A stretch of 64,000 nucleotides of DNA from Sulfuriferula sp. (GTDB taxonomy: Bacteria > Pseudomonadota > Gammaproteobacteria > Burkholderiales > Sulfuriferulaceae): positions 55,371 to 119,370 of the forward strand of contig JABFSE010000017.1 in NCBI GenBank assembly GCA_013140765.1. Direction: 5' to 3'. Below are positions 1 to 10,348 of the stretch, one piece after another; the stretch's first letter is position 1, and every line of letters begins with the position of its first letter. Position numbers and translations under genes: made by a program. Below the pieces are notes generated by a model. The model saw nothing but the letters and a program-made list of their open reading frames with translations. It did not search any database and was not told the origin of the DNA.

Positions 1-1568
1 GTTTGATCCATAAACTGAGATAATTGGCTAGAGCCGAAAAACTCTTTAATCGCTGCTGAAACAGGCTTGGCGTTAATCAAATCATGCGGCATCAAATTAT
101 CAGATTCAGCTTGAGACAAACGTTCTTTAACAGCACGTTCAACGCGCACCAAACCAGCGCGGAATTGATTTTCAGCCAATTCACCTACGCTACGAATACG
201 ACGATTACCTAAGTGATCAATATCATCAATCTCACCGCGACCATTGCGCAATTCAACTAAAATTTTGATAACCGCAACAATATCTTCAGTTGATAATACG
301 CCACTGCCTTCGCGCTCTTCACGACCAATACGGCTATTAAACTTCATACGACCGACAGCCGATAAATCGTACCTGTCTTCGCTAAAGAATAATGAATTAA
401 ACAAGGCTTCAACAGAATCTTCAGTTGGCGGTTCACCAGGACGCATCATGCGATAAATTGCCACACGTGCGGCATACTGATCAGGCGTTTCATCCGTGCG
501 TAATGTCGCAGAAATATATGCACCTTGATCAAGCTCGTTCACGTACAGCGTTTTAATCGCGGCGATATTCGCTTCTTGCAATTTAGCCAACAACGCATCG
601 GTAATTTCATCGTTCGCATTTGCGACCACTTCACCTGTGGCAGTATCAATCACATTATTAGCAATAATGCGCCCTAATACAAAATCAACAGGTACGGCAA
701 TTTGCTTCAAACCCGCTTCTTCCATTATGCGGATATGCTTAACGGTGATGCGCTTATCTTTAGCAACGATCACTGCACCGTCTTTAGCAACGATGTCAAA
801 ACGTGCGATTTCGCCACGCAGACGATCAGGCACTAATTCAAAACGGATAACTTGCTCGCCCAATTGGAAACCGTCTGTCGTAAAGAACTCAGACAAAATT
901 TGCTCATTGTTATAACCCAAAGATTTTAACAATGTCGTCACTGGCATTTTACGGCGACGATCAATACGGAAATAGAGATAGTCTTTAGCGTCAAACTCAA
1001 AATCCAACCATGAACCACGGTAAGGAATGATACGCGCTGAGAACAGCAATTTACCCGAGCTATGCGTTTTACCACGATCATGCTCAAAGAATACGCCTGG
1101 CGAACGATGTAATTGCGAAACAATCACCCGTTCAGTACCATTGATAATAAAGGAGCCAGTCGGTGTCATCAAAGGCATTTCGCCCATATACACTTCCTGC
1201 TCTTTAACTTCTTTAATGGTAGGTTTAGACGCTTCCCTGTCCATGATCGTCAAACGCACTTTAGCGCGCAATGGCGACGCATAAGTCAAGCCGCGTTGTT
1301 GACATTCAACCATGTCAAAAGCAGGCTCGCCCAAGACATAGCTGACGAAGTCTAATTTAGCGTTGCCAGAATGGCTGACGATAGGGAAAATAGAGGTAAA
1401 TGCTGCTTGTAAACCATCATTAGCGCGTATTGCTGGATCTATATCCTCTTGCAAAAAAGCACGGAATGATTCTAGTTGTGTTGCCAACAAGAAAGGTACC
1501 TGTAATATGTTTGCACGTTTAGCAAAACTTTTACGGATACGTTTTTTCTCGGTGAAAGAGTAGCTCAT
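1..1568 (-). CDS. rpoB: RNA polymerase beta subunit, N-terminal part (runs off window)
   Basis: Beta subunit of DNA-directed RNA polymerase. The ATG at 1568 opens [15 protein letters not shown], the usual start of proteobacterial RpoB, and the frame stays open for about 522 codons to the window edge. The last visible residues, [13 protein letters not shown], are the start of the rifampicin-binding cluster, so roughly the first 40% of the protein is present. Visible pieces include the [19 protein letters not shown] lobe sequence. It follows rplL by about 120 bp, the usual rplJL-rpoBC arrangement. It is truncated only by the window boundary. Confidence 0.98.
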   Translation of the reverse strand, partial: MSYSFTEKKRIRKSFAKRANILQVPFLLATQLESFRAFLQEDIDPAIRANDGLQAAFTSIFPIVSHSGNAKLDFVSYVLGEPAFDMVECQQRGLTYASPLRAKVRLTIMDREASKPTIKEVKEQEVYMGEMPLMTPTGSFIINGTERVIVSQLHRSPGVFFEHDRGKTHSSGKLLFSARIIPYRGSWLDFEFDAKDYLYFRIDRRRKMPVTTLLKSLGYNNEQILSEFFTTDGFQLGEQVIRFELVPDRLRGEIARFDIVAKDGAVIVAKDKRITVKHIRIMEEAGLKQIAVPVDFVLGRIIANNVIDTATGEVVANANDEITDALLAKLQEANIAAIKTLYVNELDQGAYISATLRTDETPDQYAARVAIYRMMRPGEPPTEDSVEALFNSLFFSEDRYDLSAVGRMKFNSRIGREEREGSGVLSTEDIVAVIKILVELRNGRGEIDDIDHLGNRRIRSVGELAENQFRAGLVRVERAVKERLSQAESDNLMPHDLINAKPVSAAIKEFFGSSQLSQFMDQ

Positions 1569-1602
1569 GGAATCTCCTAGAGAGGCTTGCGCAGAAGACA
1601 AA

Positions 1603-1675
1603 AGACAACAGACAGCACTATGCTGTCTTGCTGTCTTATGTTTTCTGCATCACTCAAGACGCGCTTAAGTGACGC
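1603..1675 (-). promoter_or_regulatory. rplL-rpoB intergenic hairpins (possible attenuator / processing site)
   Basis: The gap between rplL and rpoB holds two inverted repeats. One pairs 1647-1658 with 1664-1675 (12 bp with G-U pairs, 5-nt loop). The other pairs 1603-1617 with 1621-1636 (imperfect, built on repeated GACAGC units). In E. coli this junction carries an attenuator and an RNase III site that set beta subunit levels. The structures are seen; the role here is inferred by position. No T-run follows either stem, so plain intrinsic termination is unlikely. Confidence 0.5.
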
Positions 1676-1687
1676 AAAAAAATGGTA

Positions 1688-2062
1688 TTACTTAACTTCG
1701 CAAGTTGCGCCAGCTTCAATCAGTTGTTTTGCAACTGCATCAGCATCAGCTTTTGACACGCCTTCTTTAACAGCTTTAGGTGCGCCATCAACTAAGTCTT
1801 TAGCTTCTTTCAAGCCCAAACCAGTGATAGTACGAACTACTTTAATTGTGTTAACTTTGTTTTCGCCTGCGCCAGTCAAGATCACATCGAATTCAGTTTT
1901 TTCTTCAACTGCAGCAGCACCAGCCGCAGCAGGAGCAGCAACTGCAACAGCAGCAGCAGCAGAAACGCCAAATTTTTCTTCCATTTCTTTGATCAGATCT
2001 GAAAGATCTAAAACAGTCATGTTAGCAATTGCATCTAAAATATCAGCCTTGGATAAAGCCAT
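1688..2062 (-). CDS. rplL: 50S ribosomal protein L7/L12
   Basis: Stalk protein of the large ribosomal subunit that recruits the GTPase factors. At 124 aa it has the family length. It shows the N-terminal dimerisation helix (about residues 1-33, [20 protein letters not shown]), an alanine-rich hinge (about 35-55) and the C-terminal globular domain with [20 protein letters not shown]. It lies 44 bp after rplJ in the same operon. The hinge DNA is built of GCA/GCT alanine codons, which creates a long open frame on the opposite strand that is not a gene. Confidence 0.98.
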   Translation of the reverse strand: MALSKADILDAIANMTVLDLSDLIKEMEEKFGVSAAAAVAVAAPAAAGAAAVEEKTEFDVILTGAGENKVNTIKVVRTITGLGLKEAKDLVDGAPKAVKEGVSKADADAVAKQLIEAGATCEVK

Positions 2063-2106
2063 GGTAAATCTCCTGATTAAAAGGGTAAATCTTAAATAAT
2101 GTTGTA

Positions 2107-2628
2107 TTAAGCCGCTTGCTTATCGCGTACTGCAGCCAAACCACGAACAAACTTAGTCGGTACTTCATTAAGGGTACGAACAAATTTGGCAATCGGTGCT
2201 TGCATAGTGCCCAACAGTTTCGCCAACAATTCATCACGGCTAGGCATATTAGCCAAGTTCGCAACGTCTGCAGCAGACATAACGAAATTAGGCATAGCAC
2301 CCGCTTTAATGATCAATTTGTCATTGGTTTTAGCGAAATCAGCCAGCACTTTAGCGGCCGCCACAGGATCTTTGGATACTGCATAAAGCAAAGGACCTAC
2401 CATTGCATCAGACAGACCTTCAAACGCAGTACCAGCAACCGCACGACGCACCAATGTGTTTTTCAACACGCGCAGGAACACGCCATTTTGACGCGCTTTA
2501 GCACGTAAAACGGTCATCCCTACCACACCCATGCCGCGATATTCTGCAACAACGATGGTTTGTGCACCAACCAGTTCATCACCTAATTCGGCAACAACGG
2601 CTTTCTTTTCCTCTAGATTCAGACTCAA
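2107..2628 (-). CDS. rplJ: 50S ribosomal protein L10 (TTG start)
   Basis: Base of the L7/L12 stalk and, with L12, the translational autoregulator of the rplJL mRNA. At 173 aa it has the family length. The start is a TTG codon at 2628 preceded at six bases by a strong GGAGGT ribosome-binding site. It gives [18 protein letters not shown], which aligns with the L10 N-terminus, and no upstream ATG fits. The weak start codon behind a near-perfect Shine-Dalgarno fits a tightly controlled gene. It is followed by rplL. Confidence 0.97.
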   Translation of the reverse strand: MSLNLEEKKAVVAELGDELVGAQTIVVAEYRGMGVVGMTVLRAKARQNGVFLRVLKNTLVRRAVAGTAFEGLSDAMVGPLLYAVSKDPVAAAKVLADFAKTNDKLIIKAGAMPNFVMSAADVANLANMPSRDELLAKLLGTMQAPIAKFVRTLNEVPTKFVRGLAAVRDKQAA

Positions 2629-2886
2629 GGTCTTACCTCCTTCTTAAAAACACCGATAATCATCAGGGGAGAAACCCTGACAAACATCGAGAGTCGGCGA
2701 CCTATCATCAGGAGTTACCATTGCACTGCAAAAGTGTATCCTGTTTCAGGGAGCGCCATCTACGTTGGGAGCAGTCATACTGCATATTAAATGATTAAAC
2801 TAATCAACCCTACGGTCTTTGACAACCTGCCAGCGAAATCACCAGCAGCCCAAAGTACTTATTATTCGTTACAACCGAATAAATAT
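2629..2886 (-). promoter_or_regulatory. rplJ leader region (probable L10 leader)
   Basis: The 258 bp between rplA and rplJ hold no gene on either strand. In many bacteria this interval is transcribed as the L10(L12)4-binding leader that represses rplJL translation. The stretch next to rplJ (about 2640-2760) contains several complementary segments, such as CAGGG near 2665 with CCCTG near 2675. A possible promoter with TTGTCA and a 17-bp spacer lies near 2795-2823, but its -10 match is poor. The role is inferred from position. Confidence 0.55.
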
Positions 2887-3582
2887 TTATTGTGCGATGC
2901 TATTAGCGTCAACACGTACACCCACACCCATCGTGCTGGATACGGATACTTTTTTCATGTACACGCCTTTAGCTGACGCAGGACGCGCTTTAACCAACGC
3001 ATCTACCAACGCAGCTAAGTTTTCAGCCAATGCAGCCACTTCAAACGAAGCGCGACCGATAGTGCACTGCACGATACCGCCTTTGTCAGTACGATACTGA
3101 ACTTGACCAGCACGTGCATTACGTACCGCGCCAGCAACGTCAGGGGTAACTGTACCTACCTTAGGGTTAGGCATTAAACCACGCGGGCCCAATACTTGAC
3201 CTAATTGACCAACCACACGCATCGCGTCTGGGCTTGCAATTACCACGTCAAAATCCATACGACCCGCTTTAATTTCAGCCGCTAAATCATCGAAACCGAC
3301 AATATCAGCACCCGCTTCAATAGCCGCTTTAGCCGCATCACCTTGTGCAAACACAGCAACGCGAACTGTCTTACCAGTACCACGTGGCAACACAACTGAA
3401 CCACGAACTAATTGGTCAGATTTACGTGCGTCAATACCTAGATTAACAGCGATATCAACAGACTCATCAAATTTTGCAGTCGCTGTTTCTTTAATCAAAG
3501 TCAACGCATCTGTTACCGCATAACTTTTAGTGCGATCAATTTTTGCAGCTATCGCTTGTTGGCGCTTAGACATTTTAGCCAT
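2887..3582 (-). CDS. rplA: 50S ribosomal protein L1
   Basis: L1 stalk protein, also the translational repressor of rplKA in enterics. The ATG at 3582 gives [15 protein letters not shown] and 231 aa, the normal size. A GTG nine bases upstream would overlap rplK and add three unusual residues, so it is rejected. One base separates it from the rplK stop. A GGAGGG motif at the end of rplK serves as ribosome-binding site. Conserved segments include [15 protein letters not shown] and [19 protein letters not shown]. Confidence 0.97.
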   Translation of the reverse strand: MAKMSKRQQAIAAKIDRTKSYAVTDALTLIKETATAKFDESVDIAVNLGIDARKSDQLVRGSVVLPRGTGKTVRVAVFAQGDAAKAAIEAGADIVGFDDLAAEIKAGRMDFDVVIASPDAMRVVGQLGQVLGPRGLMPNPKVGTVTPDVAGAVRNARAGQVQYRTDKGGIVQCTIGRASFEVAALAENLAALVDALVKARPASAKGVYMKKVSVSSTMGVGVRVDANSIAQ

Positions 3583-3583
3583 T

Positions 3584-4015
3584 TTATGCACCCTCCACTT
3601 CTATACCCATACTACGTGCACTACCTGCGATTGTTTTAACTGCAGCATCCATATCCGCTGCTGTTAAATCAGGCATTTTAGCTTTAGCAATTTCTTCAGC
3701 TTGTGCACGTGTTAATTTACCCACTTTGTCTGTGTGTGGCTTAGGACTGCCCTTAGTAATACCAGCCGCTTTCTTAATCAAGATAGTCGCAGGCGGTGTC
3801 TTCATCACAAAAGTGAAGCTCTTATCCGCGTAAGCTGTAATTACAACAGGAATAGGTAAACCAGGCTCCAGACCTTGAGTCTGTGCGTTGAATGCCTTAC
3901 AGAACTCCATAATGTTCAAACCGCGTTGACCTAACGCTGGTCCAATAGGAGGACTAGGATTTGCTTTACCCGCAGGTACTTGCAGCTTAACGTAGCCAAC
4001 GATTTTTTTTGCCAC
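3584..4015 (-). CDS. rplK: 50S ribosomal protein L11
   Basis: L11 binds the 23S rRNA GTPase-associated centre. At 143 aa it has the family length, with the signature regions [19 protein letters not shown] (N-terminal domain) and the C-terminal rRNA-binding domain ending [11 protein letters not shown]. It is the first gene of the rplKA pair, 89 bp downstream of nusG and one base before rplA. Confidence 0.98.
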   Translation of the reverse strand: MAKKIVGYVKLQVPAGKANPSPPIGPALGQRGLNIMEFCKAFNAQTQGLEPGLPIPVVITAYADKSFTFVMKTPPATILIKKAAGITKGSPKPHTDKVGKLTRAQAEEIAKAKMPDLTAADMDAAVKTIAGSARSMGIEVEGA

Positions 4016-4104
4016 TTTGACGACTCCTAAAAATGGGTCTAACGATTGATTAAAACCAATCTCCCCAACTTCACAAACGAACAGCGATTAGCTATTCTTT
4101 ACTA

Positions 4105-4638
4105 TCAGGCTTTTTCTACCTGATCAAAATCCAATTCCACAGGGGTTGCACGACCGAATATCAATACAGATACGCGCAACTTGTTTTTCTCGTAATTAAC
4201 CTCTTCAACGTTACCGTTAAAGTCATTAAACGGACCATCAATAACACGTACCGATTCACCAATTTCAAACAGCGTTTTCGGTCTAGGCTTCTCAACCCCT
4301 TCTTGCACTTGGTGCAAGATAATATCCACTTCTTTTTGGCTAATAGGCGTAGGCTTCATCGCCGTACCACCCACGAAACCAGTTACTTTAGGCGTGTCTT
4401 TAATCAAATGCCAAGTTTCGTCATTCATTTCCATTTCGACTAACACATAGCCAGGAAAGAACTTACGCTCGCTAATAGATTTTTGACCCGCCTTCATTTC
4501 GATGACTTCTTCTACAGGCACCAAAATCTGACCAAACATATCTTGCATACCTGTACGCTCTATACGCTCTAAAAAAGAACGTTGTACAGTTTTTTCAAAG
4601 CCAGAATAGGCGTGTACTACATACCAACGTTTACTCAT
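4105..4638 (-). CDS. nusG: Transcription termination/antitermination protein NusG
   Basis: Processivity factor that binds the RNA polymerase clamp and couples it to Rho or the ribosome. At 177 aa, the NGN domain opens with [17 protein letters not shown] and runs to about residue 115. The C-terminal KOW domain contains [20 protein letters not shown]. The start overlaps the secE stop as ATGA, which suggests translational coupling in the classic secE-nusG pair. Confidence 0.98.
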   Translation of the reverse strand: MSKRWYVVHAYSGFEKTVQRSFLERIERTGMQDMFGQILVPVEEVIEMKAGQKSISERKFFPGYVLVEMEMNDETWHLIKDTPKVTGFVGGTAMKPTPISQKEVDIILHQVQEGVEKPRPKTLFEIGESVRVIDGPFNDFNGNVEEVNYEKNKLRVSVLIFGRATPVELDFDQVEKA

Positions 4639-4985
4639 GTATCACTCCGCCCCATCAGCATTTTTACAGCCCACATCAACCCAGCATCAACCAGCCACAA
4701 AAAAATCGCCATGACGATTACAAACAGGAAAACTATCCCTGTTGTTTGCACTGTTTCCTTACGACTAGGCCAGACAACTTTTTTAGCCTCTTGCACAGAA
4801 TCTTGTGCGAACACAAAAAAATGCTTGCCAGGTTGCGTCTGCCACATTACCGCAACAGCAGCAATGACACCCGCCAACACAGACAGTATGCGCACAATGG
4901 CCGCACCCTCTGATAAATAGTAATAGCCAGCTATACCTGCAATCAAAAGAATTGCAGCAGCTAGCATTTTAATTTTGTCGGTCAT
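4635..4985 (-). CDS. secE: Preprotein translocase subunit SecE
   Basis: Inner-membrane subunit of the SecYEG translocon. At 116 aa it is the three-helix proteobacterial form. Hydrophobic segments are at about residues 7-25, 30-48 and 84-112. The conserved cytoplasmic amphipathic stretch [20 protein letters not shown] precedes the last helix. It lies between tRNA-Trp and nusG, as in E. coli and many Betaproteobacteria. Confidence 0.97.
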   Translation of the reverse strand: MTDKIKMLAAAILLIAGIAGYYYLSEGAAIVRILSVLAGVIAAVAVMWQTQPGKHFFVFAQDSVQEAKKVVWPSRKETVQTTGIVFLFVIVMAIFLWLVDAGLMWAVKMLMGRSDT

Positions 4986-5031
4986 CTGAAACTTGTGAGC
5001 CTGCGTTAGGCGTTCACACTCCCGTTAAATT

Positions 5032-5107
5032 TGGCAGGCCAGGAGGGCCTCGAACCCCCAACCCTCGGTTTTGGAGACCGATACTCTGCCAATTGAGCTA
5101 CTGGCCT
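5032..5107 (-). tRNA. tRNA-Trp (CCA anticodon)
   Basis: Seventy-six nt including an encoded 3' CCA. The acceptor arms AGGCCAG and CTGGCCT pair fully. The D arm reads AGCTCAATTGGCAGAG, the T loop has GGTTCGA, and the anticodon loop CTCCAAA reads UGG. It sits between tuf and secE, the usual position. It starts just after the tuf terminator. Confidence 0.97.
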
Positions 5108-5108
5108 A

Positions 5109-5160
5109 TAAAAACAAAATGGGTTTAGTCCTTTTGACAAAAATCAAAAGCACCAAACCC
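5109..5160 (-). terminator. Intrinsic terminator after tuf
   Basis: On the minus strand 5160-5144 pairs with 5137-5121 (17 positions with one mismatch and one G-U), leaving a six-base loop. It is followed by the U-rich tract ATTTTGTTTTTA. It starts 11 bp after the tuf stop codon and separates tuf from tRNA-Trp/secE. Confidence 0.9.
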
Positions 5161-5171
5161 TTTTAAGAGAT

Positions 5172-6362
5172 TTACTCTATAACTTTAGCGACCACACCTG
5201 CACCGACAGTACGACCACCTTCACGGATAGCGAAGCGTAAGCCTTCTTCCATCGCGATTGGAGCGATTAGGGCAACTGATACGGATACGTTGTCGCCTGG
5301 CATGACCATTTCTGTGCCTTCTGGCAAGTCAACTGCACCCGTTACGTCGGTGGTGCGGAAGTAGAATTGTGGACGGTAGCCATTGAAGAATGGGGTATGA
5401 CGACCACCTTCGTCTTTTGATAAGACGTAGATTTCTGCGCTGAATTTGGTGTGTGGTTTGATTGAACCTGGCTTTGCCAAGACTTGACCACGCTCTACGT
5501 CTTCACGTTTGGTACCGCGTAGCAGTAAGCCGACGTTGTCGCCTGCTTGACCTTGGTCTAGCAGTTTGCGGAACATTTCTACGCCTGTGCAGGTGGTTTT
5601 GACGGTTGCTTTTAAGCCGATGATTTCAACTTCTTCACCTACTTTGACGATGCCGCGTTCAATACGTCCTGTTACGACGGTGCCACGACCTGAGATGGAG
5701 AATACGTCTTCTACTGGCATGAGGAATGCGCCGTCTATTGCGCGTTCTGGTTCTGGGATGTAGCTGTCGAGTGCATCGGCTAAGCGGAAGATGGAGGCTT
5801 CGCCGATTTCGGTTTGGTCGCCTTCCAAGGCTTTTAGTGCTGAGCCTGTGATGACTGGGGTGTCGTCACCCGGGAAGTCGTATTTGACTAGCAGTTCGCG
5901 TATTTCCATTTCTACTAGTTCTAGCAGTTCTGCGTCGTCAACCATGTCGGCTTTGTTCATGTAAACGATGATGTAGGGTACGCCTACTTGACGCGCTAAC
6001 AGGATGTGTTCGCGTGTCTGTGGCATAGGACCATCAGCGGCGGATACAACTAAAATTGCGCCGTCCATTTGTGCCGCACCAGTAATCATGTTTTTGATGT
6101 AATCAGCATGGCCTGGGCAGTCTACGTGGGCGTAGTGGCGCTTTTCTGTTTCGTATTCGACGTGCGAGGTGTTAATGGTGATACCACGTGCTTTTTCTTC
6201 TGGCGCTGAGTCAATATCTGCGTAGTTCTTGGCTTCTCCACCGAATTTCTTCGATAAGATGGTCGCAATCGCTGCCGTTAATGTGGTTTTACCGTGATCA
6301 ACGTGACCTATCGTGCCTACGTTGACGTGCGGCTTGGTACGTTCAAACTTGCCTTTTGCCAT
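5172..6362 (-). CDS. tuf: Elongation factor Tu
   Basis: GTPase that delivers aminoacyl-tRNA to the ribosome. At 396 aa it has all G-box motifs: GHVDHGKT (P-loop, about residue 18), DCPGH (about 81) and NKAD (about 136). Beta-barrel domains 2 and 3 follow and end [15 protein letters not shown]. Codon choice is strongly biased, as expected for a highly expressed gene. It is cotranscribed behind tRNA-Tyr, -Gly and -Thr as in E. coli tufB. Betaproteobacteria often carry a second tuf near rpsJ, which is outside this window. Confidence 0.99.
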   Translation of the reverse strand: MAKGKFERTKPHVNVGTIGHVDHGKTTLTAAIATILSKKFGGEAKNYADIDSAPEEKARGITINTSHVEYETEKRHYAHVDCPGHADYIKNMITGAAQMDGAILVVSAADGPMPQTREHILLARQVGVPYIIVYMNKADMVDDAELLELVEMEIRELLVKYDFPGDDTPVITGSALKALEGDQTEIGEASIFRLADALDSYIPEPERAIDGAFLMPVEDVFSISGRGTVVTGRIERGIVKVGEEVEIIGLKATVKTTCTGVEMFRKLLDQGQAGDNVGLLLRGTKREDVERGQVLAKPGSIKPHTKFSAEIYVLSKDEGGRHTPFFNGYRPQFYFRTTDVTGAVDLPEGTEMVMPGDNVSVSVALIAPIAMEEGLRFAIREGGRTVGAGVVAKVIE

Positions 6363-6404
6363 GATTTAATTCCTCTTAATCTAACAATGACTACAACATT
6401 AATG

Positions 6405-6479
<75 letters not shown>

Positions 6480-6527
6480 TTTAATCCATACCAAACTACA
6501 TTACTTAACCCATACAAGCACAACGAT

Positions 6528-6601
6528 TGGAGCGGGTGAAGGGAATCGAACCCTCGTCATAAGTTTGGAAAACTTCTGCTCTGCCATTGAGCTACACCCG
6601 C
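6528..6601 (-). tRNA. tRNA-Gly (TCC anticodon)
   Basis: Seventy-four nt with encoded CCA. Acceptor strands GCGGGTG and CACCCGC pair. The anticodon loop TTTCCAA carries TCC, and the T arm has GGTTCGATTCC. Second gene of the tRNA-tuf operon. Confidence 0.97.
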
Positions 6602-6692
6602 GCACTGGTGATATACCATAATTGCGATATACCGCTGAAATACTGCGCGACTTGACGCATGGCTTGCAATACTTACTAATTACTGCGAAATC

Positions 6693-6777
6693 TGGTGGAG
6701 AGGGAAGGATTCGAACCTTCGTACTCTGAGAGAACGGATTTACAGTCCGTCGCCTTTAACCACTCGGCCACCTCTCC
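6693..6777 (-). tRNA. tRNA-Tyr (GTA anticodon)
   Basis: Eighty-five nt, a class II tRNA with a long variable arm and encoded CCA. Acceptor strands GGAGAGG and CCTCTCC pair. The anticodon loop CTGTAAA carries GTA. First gene of the tRNA-Tyr/Gly/Thr-tuf operon. Confidence 0.97.
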
Positions 6778-6784
6778 AAATTAA

Positions 6785-6820
6785 GCCAACTATTATCTAA
6801 CAGCTATCTAACTTTGTCAA
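6785..6820 (-). promoter_or_regulatory. Strong sigma70 promoter for the tRNA-tuf operon
   Basis: On the minus strand a perfect -35 TTGACA (6820-6815) and a -10 GATAAT (6797-6792) are separated by exactly 17 bp. They lie about 15 bp upstream of the tRNA-Tyr 5' end. The -35 box overlaps the ychF stop codon. The predicted transcript start is near 6785. Confidence 0.88.
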
Positions 6821-7908
6821 ACATTAAATCTAAAATGCATCACATCGCCGTCTTTGACGATGTACTCCTTGCCTTCTAGGCGCATTTTTCCCACTTCTTT
6901 CGCGCCAGCCTCGCCTTTATAAGTGATGAAATCCTGATAAGAAATCACTTCAGCACGGATAAAGCCACGCTCAAAATCAGTATGTATCACACCTGCCGCC
7001 TGCGGTGCGGTGCTACCCTTATGCACAGTCCAAGCACGCACTTCTTTTACGCCCGCTGTAAAATAAGTTTCCAAACCCAGCAAACTATAACCAGCATGAA
7101 TCAAACGGTTTAAGCCTGGCTCGGTTTGTCCGAGGTCAGCCAGAAAAGCCGCCTTATCTTCCTCTTCCATATCGACTATTTCAGCCTCCAGTGCCGCACA
7201 AACCACCACGACTGGCGCACCTTCTTGAGCCGCAAACGCACGCACTTTGTCCAGCAAGGGGTTATTCTCAAATCCCGCATCATCAACGTTAGCCGCATAA
7301 AGCACAGGTTTAGCGGTCAACAAACATAAAGGCTTAATTAAGGCTTGCTGGTCAGCATCCAAGCCCATTGCATACACAGGCTTGCCTTGATCCAGATGCG
7401 CACGCACCAAATCCAGCAGTGCCGTCATCACAATGGCATCTTTATCACCTGAACGCGCTGTTTTTTGGTAGCGCACAGCGGTTTTTTCTAATGTTGCCAA
7501 ATCAGCCAAAGCCAATTCAGTTTGTATTGTTTCTATATCAGAAATAGGGTCAACCTTACCTGCTACGTGGATAACATTATCGTCCTGAAAGCAACGCACC
7601 ACGTGGGTAATCGCATCGGTTTCACGGATATTGGCTAAAAATTGATTACCCAAGCCTTCGCCTTTAGACGCACCTGCCACAATACCCGCAATATCAACAA
7701 ACTCGACTATCGCAGGCTGCATACGTTCAGGCTTGACGATAGCCGCCAACGCCGTCATCCGCGCATCGGGCACTTCCACTATGCCTGTATTGGGTTCTAT
7801 AGTGCAAAACGGATAGTTTTCAGCCGCGATACCTGCTCGCGTCAATGCGTTAAATAAGGTAGATTTGCCGACGTTGGGCAAGCCAACTATGCCACATTTA
7901 AGACTCAT
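6817..7908 (-). CDS. ychF: Obg-family ATPase YchF
   Basis: Ribosome-associated P-loop protein of the Obg family (OLA1/YchF), with ATP preference in the family. At 363 aa it has P-loop GLPNVGKS at residues 8-15, a helical insertion, and a C-terminal TGS domain from about residue 280 ([20 protein letters not shown] onward). It lies directly downstream of pth, a common pairing in proteobacteria. Confidence 0.97.
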   Translation of the reverse strand: MSLKCGIVGLPNVGKSTLFNALTRAGIAAENYPFCTIEPNTGIVEVPDARMTALAAIVKPERMQPAIVEFVDIAGIVAGASKGEGLGNQFLANIRETDAITHVVRCFQDDNVIHVAGKVDPISDIETIQTELALADLATLEKTAVRYQKTARSGDKDAIVMTALLDLVRAHLDQGKPVYAMGLDADQQALIKPLCLLTAKPVLYAANVDDAGFENNPLLDKVRAFAAQEGAPVVVVCAALEAEIVDMEEEDKAAFLADLGQTEPGLNRLIHAGYSLLGLETYFTAGVKEVRAWTVHKGSTAPQAAGVIHTDFERGFIRAEVISYQDFITYKGEAGAKEVGKMRLEGKEYIVKDGDVMHFRFNV

Positions 7909-7913
7909 GATAT

Positions 7914-8489
7914 TTACACTTTAGTATGAAGTTTTAACATTGCGGCAGATAAATCGCCGCGCAGAATTTCGGGCAATACATGCAAACTACGCATAATTGC
8001 CGACTCAATCTCACCCATTTCATCTGATTTGGGTGCATTTAATACATAATTAGATACCTCGCTTTTGTGCCCAGGATGCCCCACCCCTAGACGCAAACGC
8101 CAAAAATCTAATGTACCCAACTGTGCAGCAATGTCTTTTAGGCCATTATGCCCGCCATGACCGCCGCCTTTTTTTAAGCGTGCATCACCTGGCGACAAAT
8201 CCAGCTCATCGTGCACCACCAAAATAGCCTCTACAGGTATTTTGTAGAATCGCATCAATGCCGCGACTGACTTACCACTCAAGTTCATAAAAGTTTGCGG
8301 CAATAATAGATGTAGCCCATCATCACCCGTTATACGCCCTGCAATTGCAAAAAAGCGGGGCTCTGGTTTCAGCGCAACATGCCTAATATCCGCACATTGC
8401 ACCACCCACCAGAACCCCGCATTATGGCGCGTATTTGCATACTCACGCCCAGGATTACCCAAACCTACGATAAGTTGTATCGCTTGCAT
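7914..8489 (-). CDS. pth: Peptidyl-tRNA hydrolase
   Basis: Releases tRNA from peptidyl-tRNA that drops off ribosomes. At 191 aa it has the motif [18 protein letters not shown] (catalytic His about residue 22), VHDELDL (about 93-99) and the [11 protein letters not shown] stretch that closes the active site. It lies between rplY and ychF in the conserved prs-rplY-pth-ychF cluster. Confidence 0.97.
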   Translation of the reverse strand: MQAIQLIVGLGNPGREYANTRHNAGFWWVVQCADIRHVALKPEPRFFAIAGRITGDDGLHLLLPQTFMNLSGKSVAALMRFYKIPVEAILVVHDELDLSPGDARLKKGGGHGGHNGLKDIAAQLGTLDFWRLRLGVGHPGHKSEVSNYVLNAPKSDEMGEIESAIMRSLHVLPEILRGDLSAAMLKLHTKV

Positions 8490-8514
8490 GGCTAACCTGT
8501 TTAAGCTGCGCTAA

Positions 8515-9102
8515 TTAAGCAGCACTTTCTTCGGTTGCCGCACCGCGTGGCACAGTAATCGTTGCCACAACAGGATTATCACCTTTGTGCAAAACAGCTT
8601 CTACGCCTGCTGGCAATGCGATATCAGCCACGTGGATAGAATGACCTGCTTCTAGTTTAGCCAAATCCACTACTATGAATTCAGGTAAGCTATCTGCCAA
8701 ACAAGCAACATTCAATTCCGTCATAATGTGGCTAACTTTACCGCCGCCCAATTTTACGCCTGGTGCAACATCAGCATTGATGAAATGCAAAGGCACACAA
8801 ACATGTAATTTATGGGTTTTATCAACGCGTTGGAAATCAACGTGCTGAACTTCCATACGGAAAGGGTGCATAACGTAAGCACGCAACAACACAGATTCTT
8901 TAACGCCATCAATATCCAAGCTCAACACTGACGCATGAAATGCTTCACGCTTTAACGCGTAGAACAAAGCATTATGATCCAGCTCTATGCTAACAGCGGC
9001 CTGATCGCCACCGTAAACAACACCTGGGGTTTTACCACTACGACGCAGGCGGCGGCTCGCACCCTTACCCTGTACGTCACGTTTATTAGCAATTACTTCC
9101 AT
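8515..9102 (-). CDS. rplY: 50S ribosomal protein L25/general stress protein Ctc
   Basis: 5S rRNA-binding protein of the long Ctc/TL5 type: N-terminal L25 beta-barrel (EVIANKRDVQGKGASRRLRR onward) plus a C-terminal beta domain, 195 aa. The ATG at 9102 has GGAG seven bases upstream and gives the family N-terminus. An earlier in-frame start at 9132 adds ten residues without similarity and is rejected. It lies between prs and pth. Confidence 0.95.
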   Translation of the reverse strand: MEVIANKRDVQGKGASRRLRRSGKTPGVVYGGDQAAVSIELDHNALFYALKREAFHASVLSLDIDGVKESVLLRAYVMHPFRMEVQHVDFQRVDKTHKLHVCVPLHFINADVAPGVKLGGGKVSHIMTELNVACLADSLPEFIVVDLAKLEAGHSIHVADIALPAGVEAVLHKGDNPVVATITVPRGAATEESAA

Positions 9103-9204
9103 TTTCAACTCCAAAATTAAAGATAAGCGCAAATGCCCTTATCCAAGGTTAGTTCATCCCCGCGACCAAGCGATGAACACATAGCAGGTCACCCTGCCAA
9201 CACG

Positions 9205-10155
9205 TCACTCCATAAATAATGAACTGACTGAATCTTCATTACTAATACGGCGCATCGTTTCTGCCAACAACTCAGCCACCGATAATTGCCGTATGCGCTT
9301 ACTGGCTTTAGCTTCGTCACGCAACGGTATCGTATCCGTCACCACTAATTCATCTAAAGCCGATTGTTCTATACGCTGCACCGCTGTGCCTGACAATACA
9401 GGATGGGTACAATACGCAACGACTTTTTTAGCACCGCGTTCTTTCAGCGCACGCGCCGCTTCGCACAAGGTGTTAGCGGTATCGACCATATCATCCATGA
9501 TGATACAGGTACGACCTTCTACATCACCAATGATATTCATCACTTTAGCCACATTAGGCTTAGGGCGACGCTTATCTATAATAGCCAAATCTGATTCCAG
9601 CCGCTTCGCCAACGCCCGTGCACGCACCACACCACCTACGTCAGGCGATACCACTACTAAATTTTCGTAATTTTGCTTCCATACATCGCCCAATAAAATA
9701 GGCGACGCGTAGATATTATCAACAGGAATATCAAAAAATCCTTGAATTTGGTCAGCATGTAAATCCATAGTCAACACGCGATCCACGCCCACGCCTGCCA
9801 ACATGTTAGCGACGACTTTAGCGGTAATCGCCACCCGCGCAGAACGCGGGCGGCGATCTTGTCGCGCATAACCAAAATAAGGAATAGCGGCTGTAATACG
9901 ACCTGCAGATGCGCGACGTAACGCGTCCACCATGACCATGACTTCCATCAAGCTGTCATTAGTCGGCACACAAGTTGATTGCAACACGAACACATCTTTA
10001 CCACGCACATGCTCGAGAAGCTCAACCATCACTTCACCGTCAGCAAATTTTGCGACAGTTGCTCGTCCTAAATGGATATTAAGATGCCGCACGACATCCT
10101 CAGCTAAACGAGGATTCGCATTCCCAGTAAACACCATCAAGCTATCGTAGGCCAC
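9205..10155 (-). CDS. prs: Ribose-phosphate pyrophosphokinase
   Basis: Makes PRPP from ribose-5-phosphate and ATP, feeding purine, pyrimidine, His and Trp synthesis; purF and trpF in this window depend on PRPP. At 316 aa it has the family length. Motifs include the flexible-loop region [14 protein letters not shown], the pyrophosphate site [18 protein letters not shown] and the PRPP-binding loop [13 protein letters not shown]. It follows tRNA-Gln and its terminator. Confidence 0.98.
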   Translation of the reverse strand: MAYDSLMVFTGNANPRLAEDVVRHLNIHLGRATVAKFADGEVMVELLEHVRGKDVFVLQSTCVPTNDSLMEVMVMVDALRRASAGRITAAIPYFGYARQDRRPRSARVAITAKVVANMLAGVGVDRVLTMDLHADQIQGFFDIPVDNIYASPILLGDVWKQNYENLVVVSPDVGGVVRARALAKRLESDLAIIDKRRPKPNVAKVMNIIGDVEGRTCIIMDDMVDTANTLCEAARALKERGAKKVVAYCTHPVLSGTAVQRIEQSALDELVVTDTIPLRDEAKASKRIRQLSVAELLAETMRRISNEDSVSSLFME

Positions 10156-10198
10156 AACTCACCCCGCAAAACCTATCACTACAACAAATTTAGGCACA

Positions 10199-10240
10199 AA
10201 AAACAAAAGCGTGTAAAAGACATTACACGCTTTTGTTTTA
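10199..10240 (-). terminator. Terminator after tRNA-Gln (perfect 17-bp stem)
   Basis: A perfect inverted repeat of 17 bp (10200-10216 with 10223-10239, six-base loop) carries a U-rich tail on both strands, so it can act bidirectionally. On the minus strand it lies 8 bp past the tRNA-Gln 3' end and upstream of prs, so it should end the ispE/tRNA-Gln transcript. Confidence 0.85.
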
Positions 10241-10247
10241 GCCATAC

Positions 10248-10322
10248 TGGCAGGGGTGGTAGGGATCGAACCTACGAATGCTGGAATCAAAATCCAGTGC
10301 CTTACCACTTGGCGACACCCCT
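10248..10322 (-). tRNA. tRNA-Gln (TTG anticodon)
   Basis: Seventy-five nt with encoded CCA. Acceptor strands AGGGGTG and CACCCCT pair. The anticodon stem CTGGA/TCCAG encloses TTTTGAT, with anticodon TTG. It lies between ispE and prs, the typical betaproteobacterial order. Confidence 0.97.
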
Positions 10323-10348
10323 GTTGTTACGTTTGCCGCGTAGCCTAG

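Noticed and set aside
1587..2099. Long plus-strand frame over rplL (Ala/Thr-rich)
   Set aside because: It is the shadow of the alanine-rich L7/L12 hinge; the minus-strand product is an unmistakable ribosomal protein.
9103..9204. Small inverted repeats between prs and rplY as a terminator
   Set aside because: Stems of 5-7 bp without a following T-run on the minus strand; not convincing.
10199..10240. Perfect 17-bp inverted repeat as a mobile element end
   Set aside because: Short loop, U-rich tails and a position right after tRNA-Gln fit an intrinsic terminator.
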